Source of the DNA: Zerene cesonia
Taxonomy: Eukaryota; Arthropoda; Insecta; Lepidoptera; Pieridae
Length of the DNA: 64,000 nucleotides
Assembly (NCBI RefSeq): GCF_012273895.1
Contig: NC_052118.1
Span: forward strand, 3,867,696 to 3,931,695
Direction: 5' to 3'
The notes beneath the pieces were generated by a model. It was not told where the DNA came from and did not search any database. It saw only the letters and a list, made by a program, of their open reading frames with translations. Made by a program: the position numbers and the translations under genes. Every line of letters starts with the position of its first letter. Within the stretch, counting starts at the first letter, position 1. Shown here piece after piece: positions 51,301-63,000 of this stretch.

Positions 51301-54182
51301 TCACACACAAATTAGTTTTAATTCAGAATTAAATGCCTACGTTTCACTTTATAAAAATAGAAATACGCATATATTACATTACGTAATAAGTTCGATCTTA
51401 AAAACCAAAATATAAAAATAGAAAAGAAATCAATTTTTAGTTACTGCTGTCTATTCATAAATCTTTAAAAATGTGTGTTAATTAAGTAATCATAAATTAA
51501 TTACATTATAAGAAGGATAAAAGTTCCCAGACTTATTAATATAATTTTCTTACATTAGGTATACTCGATTTGCATATTTCAATTACATTTGTTTGTGCTA
51601 TTAGTTATAATCTTGGGATTAATTAGATAACGTTGTTATTTGATAAAGATCGAGTGTTGCTCATTAAGTTTCATTGAAACAGTTGATATGTATCTCGGTG
51701 TAACTATTTATTAATTGATGAGAATGCTTTATTGAACACGCCACTAATTTAAGTAAGAAAAAAATCATACATATTTCTTACAAAAAGGGTTATTCACAAA
51801 TTCACATTACTTTTTACTTTCACTCAACCAACATTTTTGATAAACATTCACTTCACGCTATTTGATTGATATTGTATCTTATAATTTACTTTAGAGAGAT
51901 ATATATGTAGATAGTTTAACTCACCTATATATTTTCATGCAATCTAATATCTGGAACGATATTAATCAATTATACTGTTAAATTTGACACAAATTTTCTA
52001 AAACTGTTTTCCTTCACAACAAGTATTACATAAGTAAATATTTAATGAGCATTCTGCCCTATTGGGCCATCTTTGAAATCACATATTTAATCTTATCATC
52101 TAACACCATCGTTTAATAGTGAAGTTGCCAACAGTCTTCACTAACTAGCTCAGAACCTGATTTCTCTAAATCAAATGATAATATATTATAAACAGCTCTT
52201 AATGTTGACACACAAAATCAACGGAAACAAACTGACTTCGTCATATTTTGAACCATTGGTTAAAACATTGACATTGGATGTGAATATTTACAATCAGAAA
52301 CTGTACTAACCTAACCTAACTAAGAGGTTAGTTAACGAGGTTATAGGTTTCCTCATGTAATTTAAATAGTGCTCGGCTTATGATACATCAATCAATTATG
52401 CAAAGTTAACAATTTCTGTCCTGTAACTATCGTTTTTACCAAACAGGACACAAGTAAAGTGATTAGGGTAATTGGTTTGTACCTACGATGATTGATGAAT
52501 TGAGTTGGCGGAACTCAGTTTGCGTACCAACATTTATCAAAATAGTTCATTAATATATCAGGGTTTATCAAATATAAATATTTGTACTAGTTTCTCTAAG
52601 AATTGACTATTACAGTTTAGGATAGTTTTATTACGCCCTCTTATTTGTGGTTGTTTAAAGTATATGGAGGTGTAAAAAAATATATTTTTATAAACAAAGA
52701 ACTGTTTTATAAATATCCCTTATGTATTTTTCAGTGTAATGGATAAATATGTTATGTTCTTATTGATCATTATATAAAGTCTTCACGTTATACGCTTGAG
52801 TTGAAACATATAATTGCCTATAAGTAATTAGTAATTTGTTATGTTCACAGGTATACCCGCTACATTAAATTATATTGATATGGACGCTCCGTATGATCCA
52901 TCTCCGAAATTGACACCATATCCAAGTTTTAGAGAAAATGAATTAGGTAATTGTGATGAAGGTCTTACAACTGTGTACAGAATCAAGGCAGATAAATGCG
53001 ATCGTTTGTGGGTCTTAGATGTCGGCACCTACGGATATGGTAAGAATTCGTGATTCTGAAGTAAATCATAATTTTCTGAACATTCATTAAAAGATTTTGT
53101 GTTTTTTTTCAGATCCAAATGTTACTAATCTTTGTCCCTACGCATTGAACGTATACGACCTACACACGAACAGACGTTTAAGACGATATGTATTCAGAAA
53201 TGAAGATATTGTCTCAACAACTTTCATCGCTAATATAGCCTTAGATGAGGGCAATTCATGTGATGATACGTTCGCATACTTCTCAGACGAGCTGGGATAT
53301 GGTTTAATCGCTTATTCTTGGGAACAAAACAAATCATGGCGCTTTAGTCATAGCTTTTTCTTTCCTGATCCATTGGTGGGTGACTTCAATATAGCAGGTC
53401 TAAACTTCCAATGGGGTTCTGAGGGTATATTTGGAATTTCTGCATCGCCTAGAGGCCCTGATGGATACAGAACCCTTTATTTCAGTCCCTTGTCAAGTTA
53501 CACGGAGTTCGCTGTTTCCACGCGTATTCTGAGAGATGAATCGAAAGTTGAAGGCTCATATCATGACTTTAAAGTTGTTGGATCTCGAGGCCCTAATACG
53601 CACACGACATCTAAAGTCATGGATGAGACGGGCGTCCAACTTTATAATTTAATCGATCAAAATGCTGTTGGATGTTGGAATACGAACCTTCCACTAAAAC
53701 CGCAAAACACTGCTATCGCTGATAAAGATGACGTCGGTCTTATTTTCCCCTGTGACGTGAAAATAGATCTGGATAGAAATGTTTGGGTAATTTCAGACCG
53801 TATGGCCGTCTTTTTAGAATCAGAACTGGATTATAGCGATATCAATTTCCGAATTTATGTTGCCAATTTCGATTCATTGGTACAAGGAACAGTTTGTGAA
53901 CCTGACCCATCTCAAGCAATTACGCAATTTAAAAATCCAACATTTGACAATTCACTGAGTATTTACGATGCAAACCTTGCTTCAGTAACTCCTCAAACTT
54001 TTACAGGCGTTTCTCCAGCTTTTAGATCTCTTCCAACTTATGTTAATAATGCGCAGCAAAAATTCACCTACCAGTTTCCTAATCAACCCGCACAGTCGTA
54101 CGTTTTTTCCACTCCTAAACCACTTCTAAGCTCAAACAGACCCTGGTGGTTCGCAAACAACAATTATAGTCCATACAAATAA
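48367..54182 (+). CDS. yellow: Yellow (MRJP/yellow family), orthologue of Drosophila yellow
   Basis: Three coding exons: 48367-48592, 52851-53039 and 53113-54182, joined in phase 1 twice with GT/AG borders, giving 494 residues plus stop (Drosophila Yellow is of similar length). A hydrophobic N-terminus (VGRLLLFSYIFVVASA) is a signal peptide cleaved near residue 17, as expected for a secreted cuticle protein required for black melanin. The MRJP domain spans exons 2 and 3. Stretches shared with fly Yellow include NALPVG, VPRW, GIPATL, RLWVLD, FADELGYGLIAYSWE-like, NFQWG, GYRTLYFSPL, STRILRDE, NLIDQNAVGCW and LDYSD-NFRIY, closer to yellow itself than I would expect of yellow-b to -h paralogues. 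Sequons occur at Asn141 and Asn211. The C-terminal tail is proline- and serine-rich, as in the family. Intron 1 is large (4258 bp), intron 2 only 73 bp. The gene is intact. Confidence 0.97.
48625..48776 (+). mobile_element. Helitron-like element in yellow intron 1
   Basis: It starts near TAATATTATAAGGACGAATC, includes TTCACACAAAAACTACTGCA and ends AACAGCTAG before T at 48776, the usual Helitron 3' end. Confidence 0.65.
49785..49947 (-). mobile_element. Helitron-like element, reverse, in yellow intron 1
   Basis: It begins ACTAGCGGTCCGCCCCGGCT then TCGCCCGTGG and ends in CTTTATAATATTAGTACAGA, the complement of the standard start and end. Well preserved. Confidence 0.65.
50200..50365 (-). repeat. 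SINE-like repeat, reverse, in yellow intron 1
   Basis: The text ATGTTCATGGACGGTGGTGT followed by ACGCTTACCATCAGCTCAGT is the complement of the family at 21213 and 21750. Confidence 0.6.
51053..51222 (+). mobile_element. Old Helitron-like relic in yellow intron 1
   Basis: A start of TACTAATATATATTAGAGTG type and a 3' part CGACACGGGCAAAGCTGGAG are recognisable; the middle is degraded. Confidence 0.4.
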
Positions 54183-54268
54183 TTGTACTTTTGAGAGCTA
54201 ACAAATTAATGAATGTCAGAATTTTCATTTAAGTATGAAAATATCTGAAATTTATTTCCCAAATGTTA

Positions 54269-54274
54269 AATAAA
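54269..54274 (+). terminator. Candidate polyadenylation signal of yellow
   Basis: AATAAA 87 bp after the stop codon. Further AATAAA hexamers at 54611 and 54619 could serve a longer 3' UTR, which would then include the palindrome at 54473-54499. Confidence 0.45.
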
Positions 54275-54472
54275 ATCAGTAGTTTGAAAATCATAGTATT
54301 TAAGTAATAAGTGTATTATGAATGAAGAATAGTCGTTTATTAGTAGAACATAATATGCGATTTATTTTTTAAGCATTGTAAATTTCACTACTATATTTAA
54401 GCAAAGCTCAAATGAATGATTGTAGGATGATATGAGAAAATGTTTATAATGTAAATGTAATGCAGATGATAT

Positions 54473-54499
54473 ATATAATCGATGTGACATCGATTATAT
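54473..54499. repeat. 27 bp near-perfect palindrome downstream of yellow
   Basis: ATATAATCGATGT, a single G, then its exact reverse complement. The arms are 13 bp each. It holds two ATCGAT cores. Confidence 0.8.
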
Positions 54500-54628
54500 G
54501 GCCGCGTGTTCTTATGAAATTAGATTTTATAACTAGTACAAGTTTATAGTACCTAATATATAACATCATTTGTTGTGATCTATCTGAAATCATTTATTAA
54601 AACGTTGAAAAATAAATGAATAAAACAT

Positions 54629-56136
54629 ATGAAAGTGTTTTATTGTTTGCCCTTGGTACGTTTACAGATTCTAAAAAATTTTGCTAGAAATGCTCTTTTA
54701 TTAATTTTTATTGAACTACCTGTTCATTTCATATTTATTGCTATTAATAACTTGGTTTCCTGGTTCGCCTCGCTTTGTTCGTGCGGACTACATAATTTTG
54801 AACTTCGTGGAAGCAACGTGTCATTTTTTAAGGATTTGAATGCTTATATCTCATTAACTTAGTAAATTATTTTGAAATAAAAAGCCTATAGAGATACCCC
54901 TTTTTCCTTTTTATTACCTATTCAATAACACATTTGTGAATTTAGTAACTCATTCGTGAATTTATTTTTCTATCCCCGGTAATATGTATATGTTTATGTA
55001 CGAACCCCTAAAAATATAGATGTCTATAATATAGAAAGTATATTATATACTACATACGACATTTTTTCGGAAAATGAGCACAGTGGTTATGACAGGATTG
55101 ACGCACAGAGAAGCAGATAAAAAGAAAAAATCCAATGATTAATTGTTTTAGAGTCTACTAGCTGCACCCGGCAAACGCTGTTCTGCCTTACTCTTATCGT
55201 TTAGTGGTATGAAAAATAGATGTTAGCCGATTCTCAGACCTACCCAATATGCTTACCAAATTTCAGAGGAATCGGTCAAGCCGTTTCGGAGGAGTATAGA
55301 GACTAACATTGTGACACGAGAATTTTATATATAAGATTACACATCCAATTGCATAATACTTACTCTTTAAAAAAAAACCATTTTGTGTACAGAAATAAAT
55401 ACGTAACTGTAATGTCTTTTTTTCTATTAATTCAATATCAATTATATTAAGACTACTTTCACGACTAATTGTTTTAAGTGAAATGTTTCTAATAGTAGAA
55501 CCTGAAATACAGATATTGATAAAAGCAATTAGTAATTTTCAATAACACCAAATGACGCTTCAAGGTCAAAAATAATATTTTATTTTGTATGTTATGTGTG
55601 TATTAAATAGGTTTATTTTAAAATAGCAAAGAATTACTTTCCCATTTGCAACAAAGTATGGATAAAACCGTATGCATGATGGGAGCAATTCATAAGACAA
55701 TCGTAATGTTATTAGCGTTTATTTCATAGACTGATGTCATTAAATTCACGAGATATATTGTTACATGATTTCAAACGTAGGTATTATATTCAGTTATCAT
55801 CAAACCTGTGCGCTTCCGACACCTTATTCAATAAACTATGTTTATGAAGAATATCGTTGAATATTTAGAATAAACGTGATTGGCTTAACATTTTTATCTA
55901 AGTCGTATATTATAAAACACCCGCATTGTTTGCTCACTGTAGGCTATGAGTGTCAAACAAGAGTAATGTTTTAATTGTAGGCTATTTAGATTTAACGTAT
56001 ATTCAAGAATTCAAAAATTATACTTTTATTATTACTGAACTAAACGACGGATTTATTTATAAACGAATTTGATATCAAATGATTCCTGTTAATGAAAAGT
56101 GAAACTGTTCCGTTGAAGTGAAGCGTATTTTTCATT
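54629..56136. other. Interval between yellow and the first transporter
   Basis: No gene. A 77-codon frame at 54629-54862 has repeat-like text (GGTTCGCCTCGCTTTGTTCG) and no family features. It contains a reverse Helitron-like element at 55157-55337. The transporter promoter is presumably near 55950-56130, but I cannot place a TATA or Inr with confidence. Confidence 0.45.
55157..55337 (-). mobile_element. Helitron-like element, reverse orientation
   Basis: It begins ACTAGCTGCACCCGGCAAAC and includes ACCAAATTTCAGAGGAATCG, ending in a TATATATAAGA-type tail. Boundaries are approximate at the right end. Confidence 0.6.
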
Positions 56137-59100
56137 ATGAGTGTAACATTAGAGAAGATTGATTGTAAGGAAAGTGAATACAATCCATATGAACATCGAA
56201 AAGTGCTAAAACCTAGTTCGTATGTATTTTAATGTCATTTTTTTTTATAAGACGATCAAATAAATCCTAAGTATCTAAAAAAATAATCTTAATTGTATAT
56301 AAATATTTATAAAGTATTAGTATTAGTGCTTAAATTAAACCAATATCGAAAAAATACAATTTCAGTGACGTAAGGGCTACTGCAAATATAATAAAAGCAT
56401 CGTTAGGTTCAGGCCTGTTAGCTGGTCCTCTGGCATTTTCAAATGCTGGATGGGGAGTGGGAATAATAGGAACCATTATTGTTGGTGTCATTTGTGGACA
56501 TTGCATTCATATTTTGGTAAGAATATTTGTAGATAAGCGATAAATCTATTTTTTAACCAATGCTTTCAACTAAATTAGATTTTTTTTCTAAACACCCCCT
56601 GTTCTAATCGTCATCATATTATTCTTTATTTAATTTGTATTTTTATACAAAATGTCCGTGACGTACCTTTCCGTAGTTATAGTCATCTAGTTCACATTTT
56701 TCAATGCAACATTATAAAATCCCACCATACTATCGTTTATGATATATAAATAAAGTATAATTGCTTACCCATTTCTTAAAGGTGAAAACGTCTAGAGGTT
56801 GTTGTAAAATCGAAAAAAAACCCCAACTAAATTACGCTGAAACTTGCGAATCTGCGTTCAACAATGGACCTAAATGCCTCCACCGATACTCCAAAGCAGC
56901 GAGGTATTTTATAAGTATCTAGATATTTCTTTCTTTTAATTTCCTTGTTTATTCATTCCCTTTTAATTCGATTCGCTCAAAACCAAGTAAGTTTTTAACC
57001 TAGCTCGAAAATACAATACATTACAGTAGGTTATTTCCTTCCTATGACTTCATTTACAAATTATTGCGCTACAAATGAATGTAGTTGATGTTGTTTACAG
57101 AATCTTCTAAATTTTAAATTATAAAATTTATGGATAACATTAATCGGTAAACACTAGTACAATGTACATCAAAAATCTCTTTAAAAAACAAAAAATAAAA
57201 TGACAAAAAAGCTATTCTTTATTCATAGGTCACTTTGAGATCTCAACAAAATTTTAAATTATTTTATTTCAAATACTGTCTATTTATTTATAGAGTTTAT
57301 GTATTGAATTTCAGTATATTCGCTGAATTTTCACTGCTATCAACATACGTCGGTGTGTGTTGTATTTATACAGTTTTGATATCGGATTCTATCAAACAGG
57401 TTTGCAATTATAAATGGTATTCTTGAATGTAAATTACTTTGTGGCTTTATTGTATAATAACATGACATATTTTTCAGCTAATAGATAGATATGTCCCCAG
57501 CGTTAATTTACCAGTTGAATATTACTGCCTCATAATTTTGATACCATTATGCCTCTTATGTCAAGTGAAGTATTTGAAATGGCTCGCCATCTTCTCAATG
57601 CTGGCAAACTTTTTCTTAATAGCATCATATCTTATTTGCCTTTATTACATTTTTGGGGATGAAATCAACTTTTCAGATAAGAAAGTTGTTGGTGACCCGT
57701 CCAGATTTCCGGCTTTCATATCGTAAGTTGAGAAAGGTGATCACTCAATATATATGAGATATTACTTTTAATAAAATGTAGCTAAAAGTGTTTTATTATT
57801 AATCTGATTGTGAATACAATAAAGTATTTTGTTATTATGAATATCATTACAGTAATTGGAAATTTATTGATTTATTAAATAAACTTATTTTCACCAGGAC
57901 CGTAATTTTTGCAATGGAAGGTATTGGCTTGGTCATGCCCGTTGAGAATGCGATGAAGAAGCCACAGCACTTTCTTGGATGTCCGAGTGTTTTAGTGGTG
58001 GCAATGTCGGCTATCGTATTTTTCTATAGCACATTGGGCTTATTTGGTTACTTCCGTTATGGAGACCTTGCAAGAGGATCAATAACGCTAAATCTGCCCA
58101 TCGACGACTGGTCAATATGTTTTTTTTATTATTATTTATATTGCTTTATAATTATTATCATACTCTAAAACAATTATTATACAAAATAATAGTTTTACTG
58201 TTAATATATTTATTGAATATATACTGATGTGAACGTGGATTTTCATAAATTCGATTTTATTTCATGAAGCGATTTTGGAGTCAAGCTACTAAATATATTT
58301 AAACGACATGGTAAGGAGTATTTTCTTCGTATTAAAATGTATGGTTTGTTATTTCCCACGTTTAGCTCCATCTTCATACCAAGTTTCATCAAAATCGGTT
58401 TGACAATAACGATCTTTCATACAAACTTTTATCCCTTCTTTCAACCCTTTCTACCCTTTTTTCGCGATAATAAGTATCCTATGGCCTTTCCCGAGTTCAG
58501 TTCTTTCTTCATACCAAATTTTATCAAAATCGGATCAGTGGTTTAGGCGTGAAAGCGTAACAGACATACAGATAGACAGACAGAGTTACTTTCGCATTTA
58601 TAATATTAGTAGGGATAATTGCATTTTATTCCAAACATTAAAAAGAGAAATATTCATTTAAATTTAATATAAATCACTTGTAGATTGTAATGTCTTCATT
58701 GTAGCATTAAAGATACCGCTGTTGTGCATAGATTAATGTACAGTTATCGATAACCTATCAAATACTCGATTTGTTTAGCTTGTTTTTACTATATTACACC
58801 CAGTAATCGCTTTTTGAGTGGGCTAATACTTATTAAGTTATTGTGTGCATGTTATATTTTAAAATACTTAATGCTACCGTATATATAACGCTGAGATAAA
58901 AATGCTTATAAAAGTATATTTCATAATTAATCACAACGATGTTTTGCTTTCAGGGCCGCTATATTTGCAAAAGTTTTCATCGCCTTGTCCATATTCTTCA
59001 CATATCCCTTACAATTTTACGTTGTCTTTGACATATTTAAGAGATACACGGACTCGTACATCGGGGAGCGTTACAAGAACATAGTTGATATTGGTGGTCG

Positions 59101-59593
59101 GACTGTAGGAGTTTGTTTCTGCGGTAAGTTCAGATTTTACTAGTATATTCTACTGTCAACATAAGAATCGTTCTTGAAGGTCCTATATTCAAAAGAAAAC
59201 ATGGTAATAGATTGGGCATACCTACGATAAAACTATTGGTTGATTGAAAAATTATTTTTTTTTTCAAGTTATACCGGTTTTCCACAGACATCATTCAATG
59301 TAATAATTTTTATTATACTAATCGATTGTGATTTCTTTTTAGTTGGAATTGGTGTTGCTTTGCCATTACTGGAACAAATCATCAACCTCGTTGGCGCCTG
59401 TTTCTACTCCATCTTAGGGCTTGTCATCCCTGGAATAGTCGAGACTGTGTTCCGATGGAACAACCTTGGAACATTTAAATGGGTCCTTTTAAAGAACATA
59501 TTCATTGTTCTATTTGGTCTTGGCAGTTTAATTTCAGGATGTACCGTAACAGTTCTTGATATTATCGCCATATTAAATAGCAAAATTGAATAG
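56137..59593 (+). CDS. SLC36-type proton-coupled amino-acid transporter, copy A
   Basis: Eight coding exons: 56137-56219, 56366-56516, 56782-56903, 57315-57399, 57478-57722, 57898-58110, 58954-59123 and 59343-59593. All borders are GT/AG and the phases join without a break to give 439 residues, the usual size for insect relatives of CG1139 and pathetic. Family marks are YNPYEHR at residues 15-21 before the membrane part, GSGLLAGPLAFSNAGW at 42-57 in the unwound first membrane helix, VCCIYTVL in helix 3, FAMEGIGLVMPVENAM at 233-248, and SITLNLPIDDW before helix 8. Eleven hydrophobic helices are expected. The family moves small amino acids with protons across plasma or lysosomal membranes; the substrate is unknown here. 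Position 48 is Gly where copy B has Met, inside the substrate-binding helix. Intron 6 holds a repeat. Confidence 0.93.
58335..58618 (-). mobile_element. Short interspersed repeat in intron 6 of copy A
   Basis: Two tandem half-units each carry TTCATACCAA-TTT-ATCAAAATCGG (near 58372 and 58509). The right end reads CTTTCGCATTTATAATATTA then GTAGGGAT, the complement of the standard Helitron-like start, so it is in reverse orientation. Confidence 0.65.
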
Positions 59594-59653
59594 TAAAAAT
59601 AGTTATTAATTTATTTTATTTAATAGAAAATACATGTAAATTTAATCTAATTT

Positions 59654-59659
59654 ATTAAA
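59654..59659 (+). terminator. Candidate polyadenylation signal of transporter copy A
   Basis: ATTAAA, a common variant signal, 61 bp after the stop codon. The interval to copy B is only 469 bp. Confidence 0.35.
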
Positions 59660-60062
59660 GTTTTGATAAATGTATCCTAAGTCGTTTAATTTCAATAACC
59701 ATTATGAAATTTATATTTAACGTTTAGTATTACTTAAACAAGTAAAAAAGTTGTTGCCTAAAACAAACATCAGTATTGTACCGCAAACTTTTGCATCTTA
59801 AAATATTATAAAAAATCTTTTTACACTTCATACTGCAGATGTTATAGGGTTCCTGTATTTATCTCATTGTTATCTACGGTTTAAATACTCAGATTATAAC
59901 TATAAAACACTTATGTTTATACAAACCTTGTCATTCACCAACAACCTCGAATCGGAATTAATTCTTGCTTCTATTTATTTTAAGAGCGATTTTCATATGG
60001 AAGCACGCGCGTTCTATAAACGTGAGACGAAAAATAAATAGAACATTTACTCAAGTGATAAT

Positions 60063-63000
60063 ATGGGTATACCTAATGATGCGGAAAATACATCGGAGAA
60101 GGAATATAATCCTTATGAACATCGACAGGTCAAAAAGCCTAACTCGTAAGTCAATTTATCATACTTGAAGCAACCTTTATAACACTGTAATATAAATTCA
60201 TGTGAAAAAATTGACATTTTAGATGAGGATATTTTCCATAGTGAATGAATGTTTCTGCGAATAATAACACACTCACATAAAGTATGTGCTCAGAATGATA
60301 TGTTTTTGCAAGAATAACATTAATGTCCATATACTTTGAAAGTCCATAGTTGTATTATTTATAACTACGAATTTTATAGAAAAGCATGCATGTATGAATG
60401 GCCTTGCATTAAATCTTATAACATAAGTATAGTACGAAATCTTTCTTAAGATAGAAACAATCCTATCGGATAAGTGCAATTTAATGCATTATGACACATG
60501 CACGTAATTTTTATTGAGTATAATTTAATTTCAGCGATGTACGCTCCTTAGCAAATTTATTGAAAGCTTCTTTAGGATCAGGGATCCTTGCTATGCCTCT
60601 TGCCTTTTCCAATGCAGGATGGGGTTTTGGCATTGTTGGAACTGTTATAGTAGCATTTATTTGTGGTCACTGTGTTCACATATTTGTAAGTAGTTTACCG
60701 TCAATATTCTCATAAATTATTAAATAAAAATTTTCTGTGCCTTATACACTTCCCTATTGCTCGAATGTCCGGTGAAAAAATAGTGAAAAACACGCTCGTT
60801 ATAGAACTAATAAGTTCTTACTTCTATGGCAGTTGAAATGTGCGCACCTAGTTACCGTGGATGATTATGGTCTTGCTACCAAAGAGGACCTGTATTCAGC
60901 ATTGGCATAAAATAGACTGATTATAATGAGTATAGCGTTGATACAAAAAAATATGTGGTTTAATTGTTCGATAATGTAAATAATTAAATACCTACGCACA
61001 TTTGTGTCAATAATGAATACAAATATTTAAAAATTACTGAATAATCGTGTTGACGTAATTTACTTGATTTTCAGGTTAAGGTATCTCGTGGATGTTGCAA
61101 AGTTCTTAGGAAACCTTTATTAAATTACGCTGAGACTTGCGAAGCTGCATTTTCTATTGGGCATAAAAAAGTTAGACCCTTTGCTAAATTTGCTCGGTAA
61201 GTATTTATACTTAACTATTTATCTGCCTCAGTTCCATGTTAAATAATAATTTTTAAAAATTTATCAGTTTTAAAAAATTTATTAATTAAACGGTCGGTAA
61301 AAGATTACATTATCATCAACTGTTTTTAGAATTAAAACTTTCAAAGACGCTAAGGATAGTAAATTCTTTTACTGAAGCCTATGTAATTCATATAACTACC
61401 AGCATTCTGTCTGTGACTTCGCCCGCGTAGTGTAAGGACATTCCCATGACAATTAGATGTTTCACCGCTGTAAAAAGTAGTATTTAACACTATAACCTCC
61501 TTACTATCTCCGGATACATTAATCAAACCATAAAATCTACGACGTTAAAGGTGGACAAAAAACAAACAAACACCCTTTAATGTAAAGTAAGGATAACTGG
61601 ATATGAGGCTGTATTTACGTTGTCATAACGTGTATGCAGCATCTCGTATGATTGGTCTTAATTTTTTTATATTAAATATACCCATTTTATTTTTCAGAAT
61701 ATTTGCAGAGGTAGCACAATTACTCACTTACTTAGGTGTATGTTGTATTTTTACAGTTTTAATAGCCGATTCAATTAAACAGGTAGTTAACATTTTTATA
61801 GCCCTATCATCATTTTGTTATCATTGAGCACAAGTCTACACAAAATTTTTCGTTTTATAACTCTGTCTGTATTGTTTATAGGATTTTAGGCTCACAACAT
61901 GAAAATACATGCTATATTAGACGCGTGGTACTTTCTAAATGGTGGAAATTGTGGGCATTAGCTATGACATAATAATAGAACTATCTACCAATCTTTATAA
62001 GAATCGCCTTTCAGTATATAAGCTGAATTAAATATTATGTATAAAATAAATTTACGTTATCATTTCAGCTGTTCGACCGTTATGTGCCAACATTTATTCT
62101 GCCAGTTGAATATTATTGCTTAATCATACTAATCCCACTTTGTTTGATGTGTCAAATCAGATATTTGAAATGGTTAGCCCCATTTTCATTGATTGCTAAC
62201 GTTTTGTTGGTCGCCACGTTTGCTATATGCATATATTATATATTTAAAGATGAAATATCCGTAGCGGATAGGAAAGTTGTGGGCGCAGCAGCCCGACTGC
62301 CGGCTTTTCTTTCGTAAGTATAGTTTGCGTAGTTACTATTTAGTAATCTGTGGTACGTATAGTTTTATATGGATATGTGTAAAATGAGTGGATGTTAAAA
62401 TTACGATTGTTGCAACATAACGTATGAACAAGTATTAGATATGTTTGTATTAATTCGGTTAATTGTAGGTATCTATTAATAGGAATTCAATATGATATAT
62501 CCTACTAATATTATTATTACTGAACCGATTGCAATGAAATTTAGTACGTAGACAGCTGGACAACTGGAATAATATATAGGCAACATTTTATCCCGATATT
62601 TCTACGGGATACGGACTTACGCGGGTGAAACCGCGGGGTAGTATATTCATAAGTAATTGCCTGTAACCCGCAGCGCCAGCGTCGCATGGTGCCCGGTTAA
62701 AAAGTTGCACATGTGCTTATCCAGAAAATAATTCTCAGGGCCAAATTTCATATCGCTAAGATAACCTATTTTCGCGTGGAAAGTAACAAATATCCATGCA
62801 TTCATCCATCCATCTATAGGTACTTACAAATTGTCGCGCTTATAATGTTAATAGGACTATAAATATTCAAAAAAGTAACTATTTATAATTATTTATAGAT
62901 ATACATTAATAAAATTAATTAAAGGAGTTAAGAGTTGAGATCATAACAAATCAATTGCCAAAAATGAAGCATGTATTCGATTATACCATAATATAATACC

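Larger units (their letters stand above)
48593..52850 (+). other. Intron 1 of yellow with repeat insertions
   Basis: 4258 bp with donor GTTAGT and acceptor TTCACAG. It contains Helitron-like elements (48625-48776, 49785-49947, 51053-51222) and a reverse SINE-like copy (50200-50365). In Drosophila the yellow intron carries the bristle enhancer, so non-repeat parts such as 50680-50960 may be regulatory. Confidence 0.8.

Noticed and set aside
52306..52322. CCTAA-type telomere-like repeat in yellow intron 1
   Set aside because: Only about three units are present, too short to claim interstitial telomere sequence.
58337..58546. 69-codon frame with repeated FPxFSSxFIPxFIKIG text
   Set aside because: It is a translation of a two-unit interspersed repeat inside an intron, not a protein.
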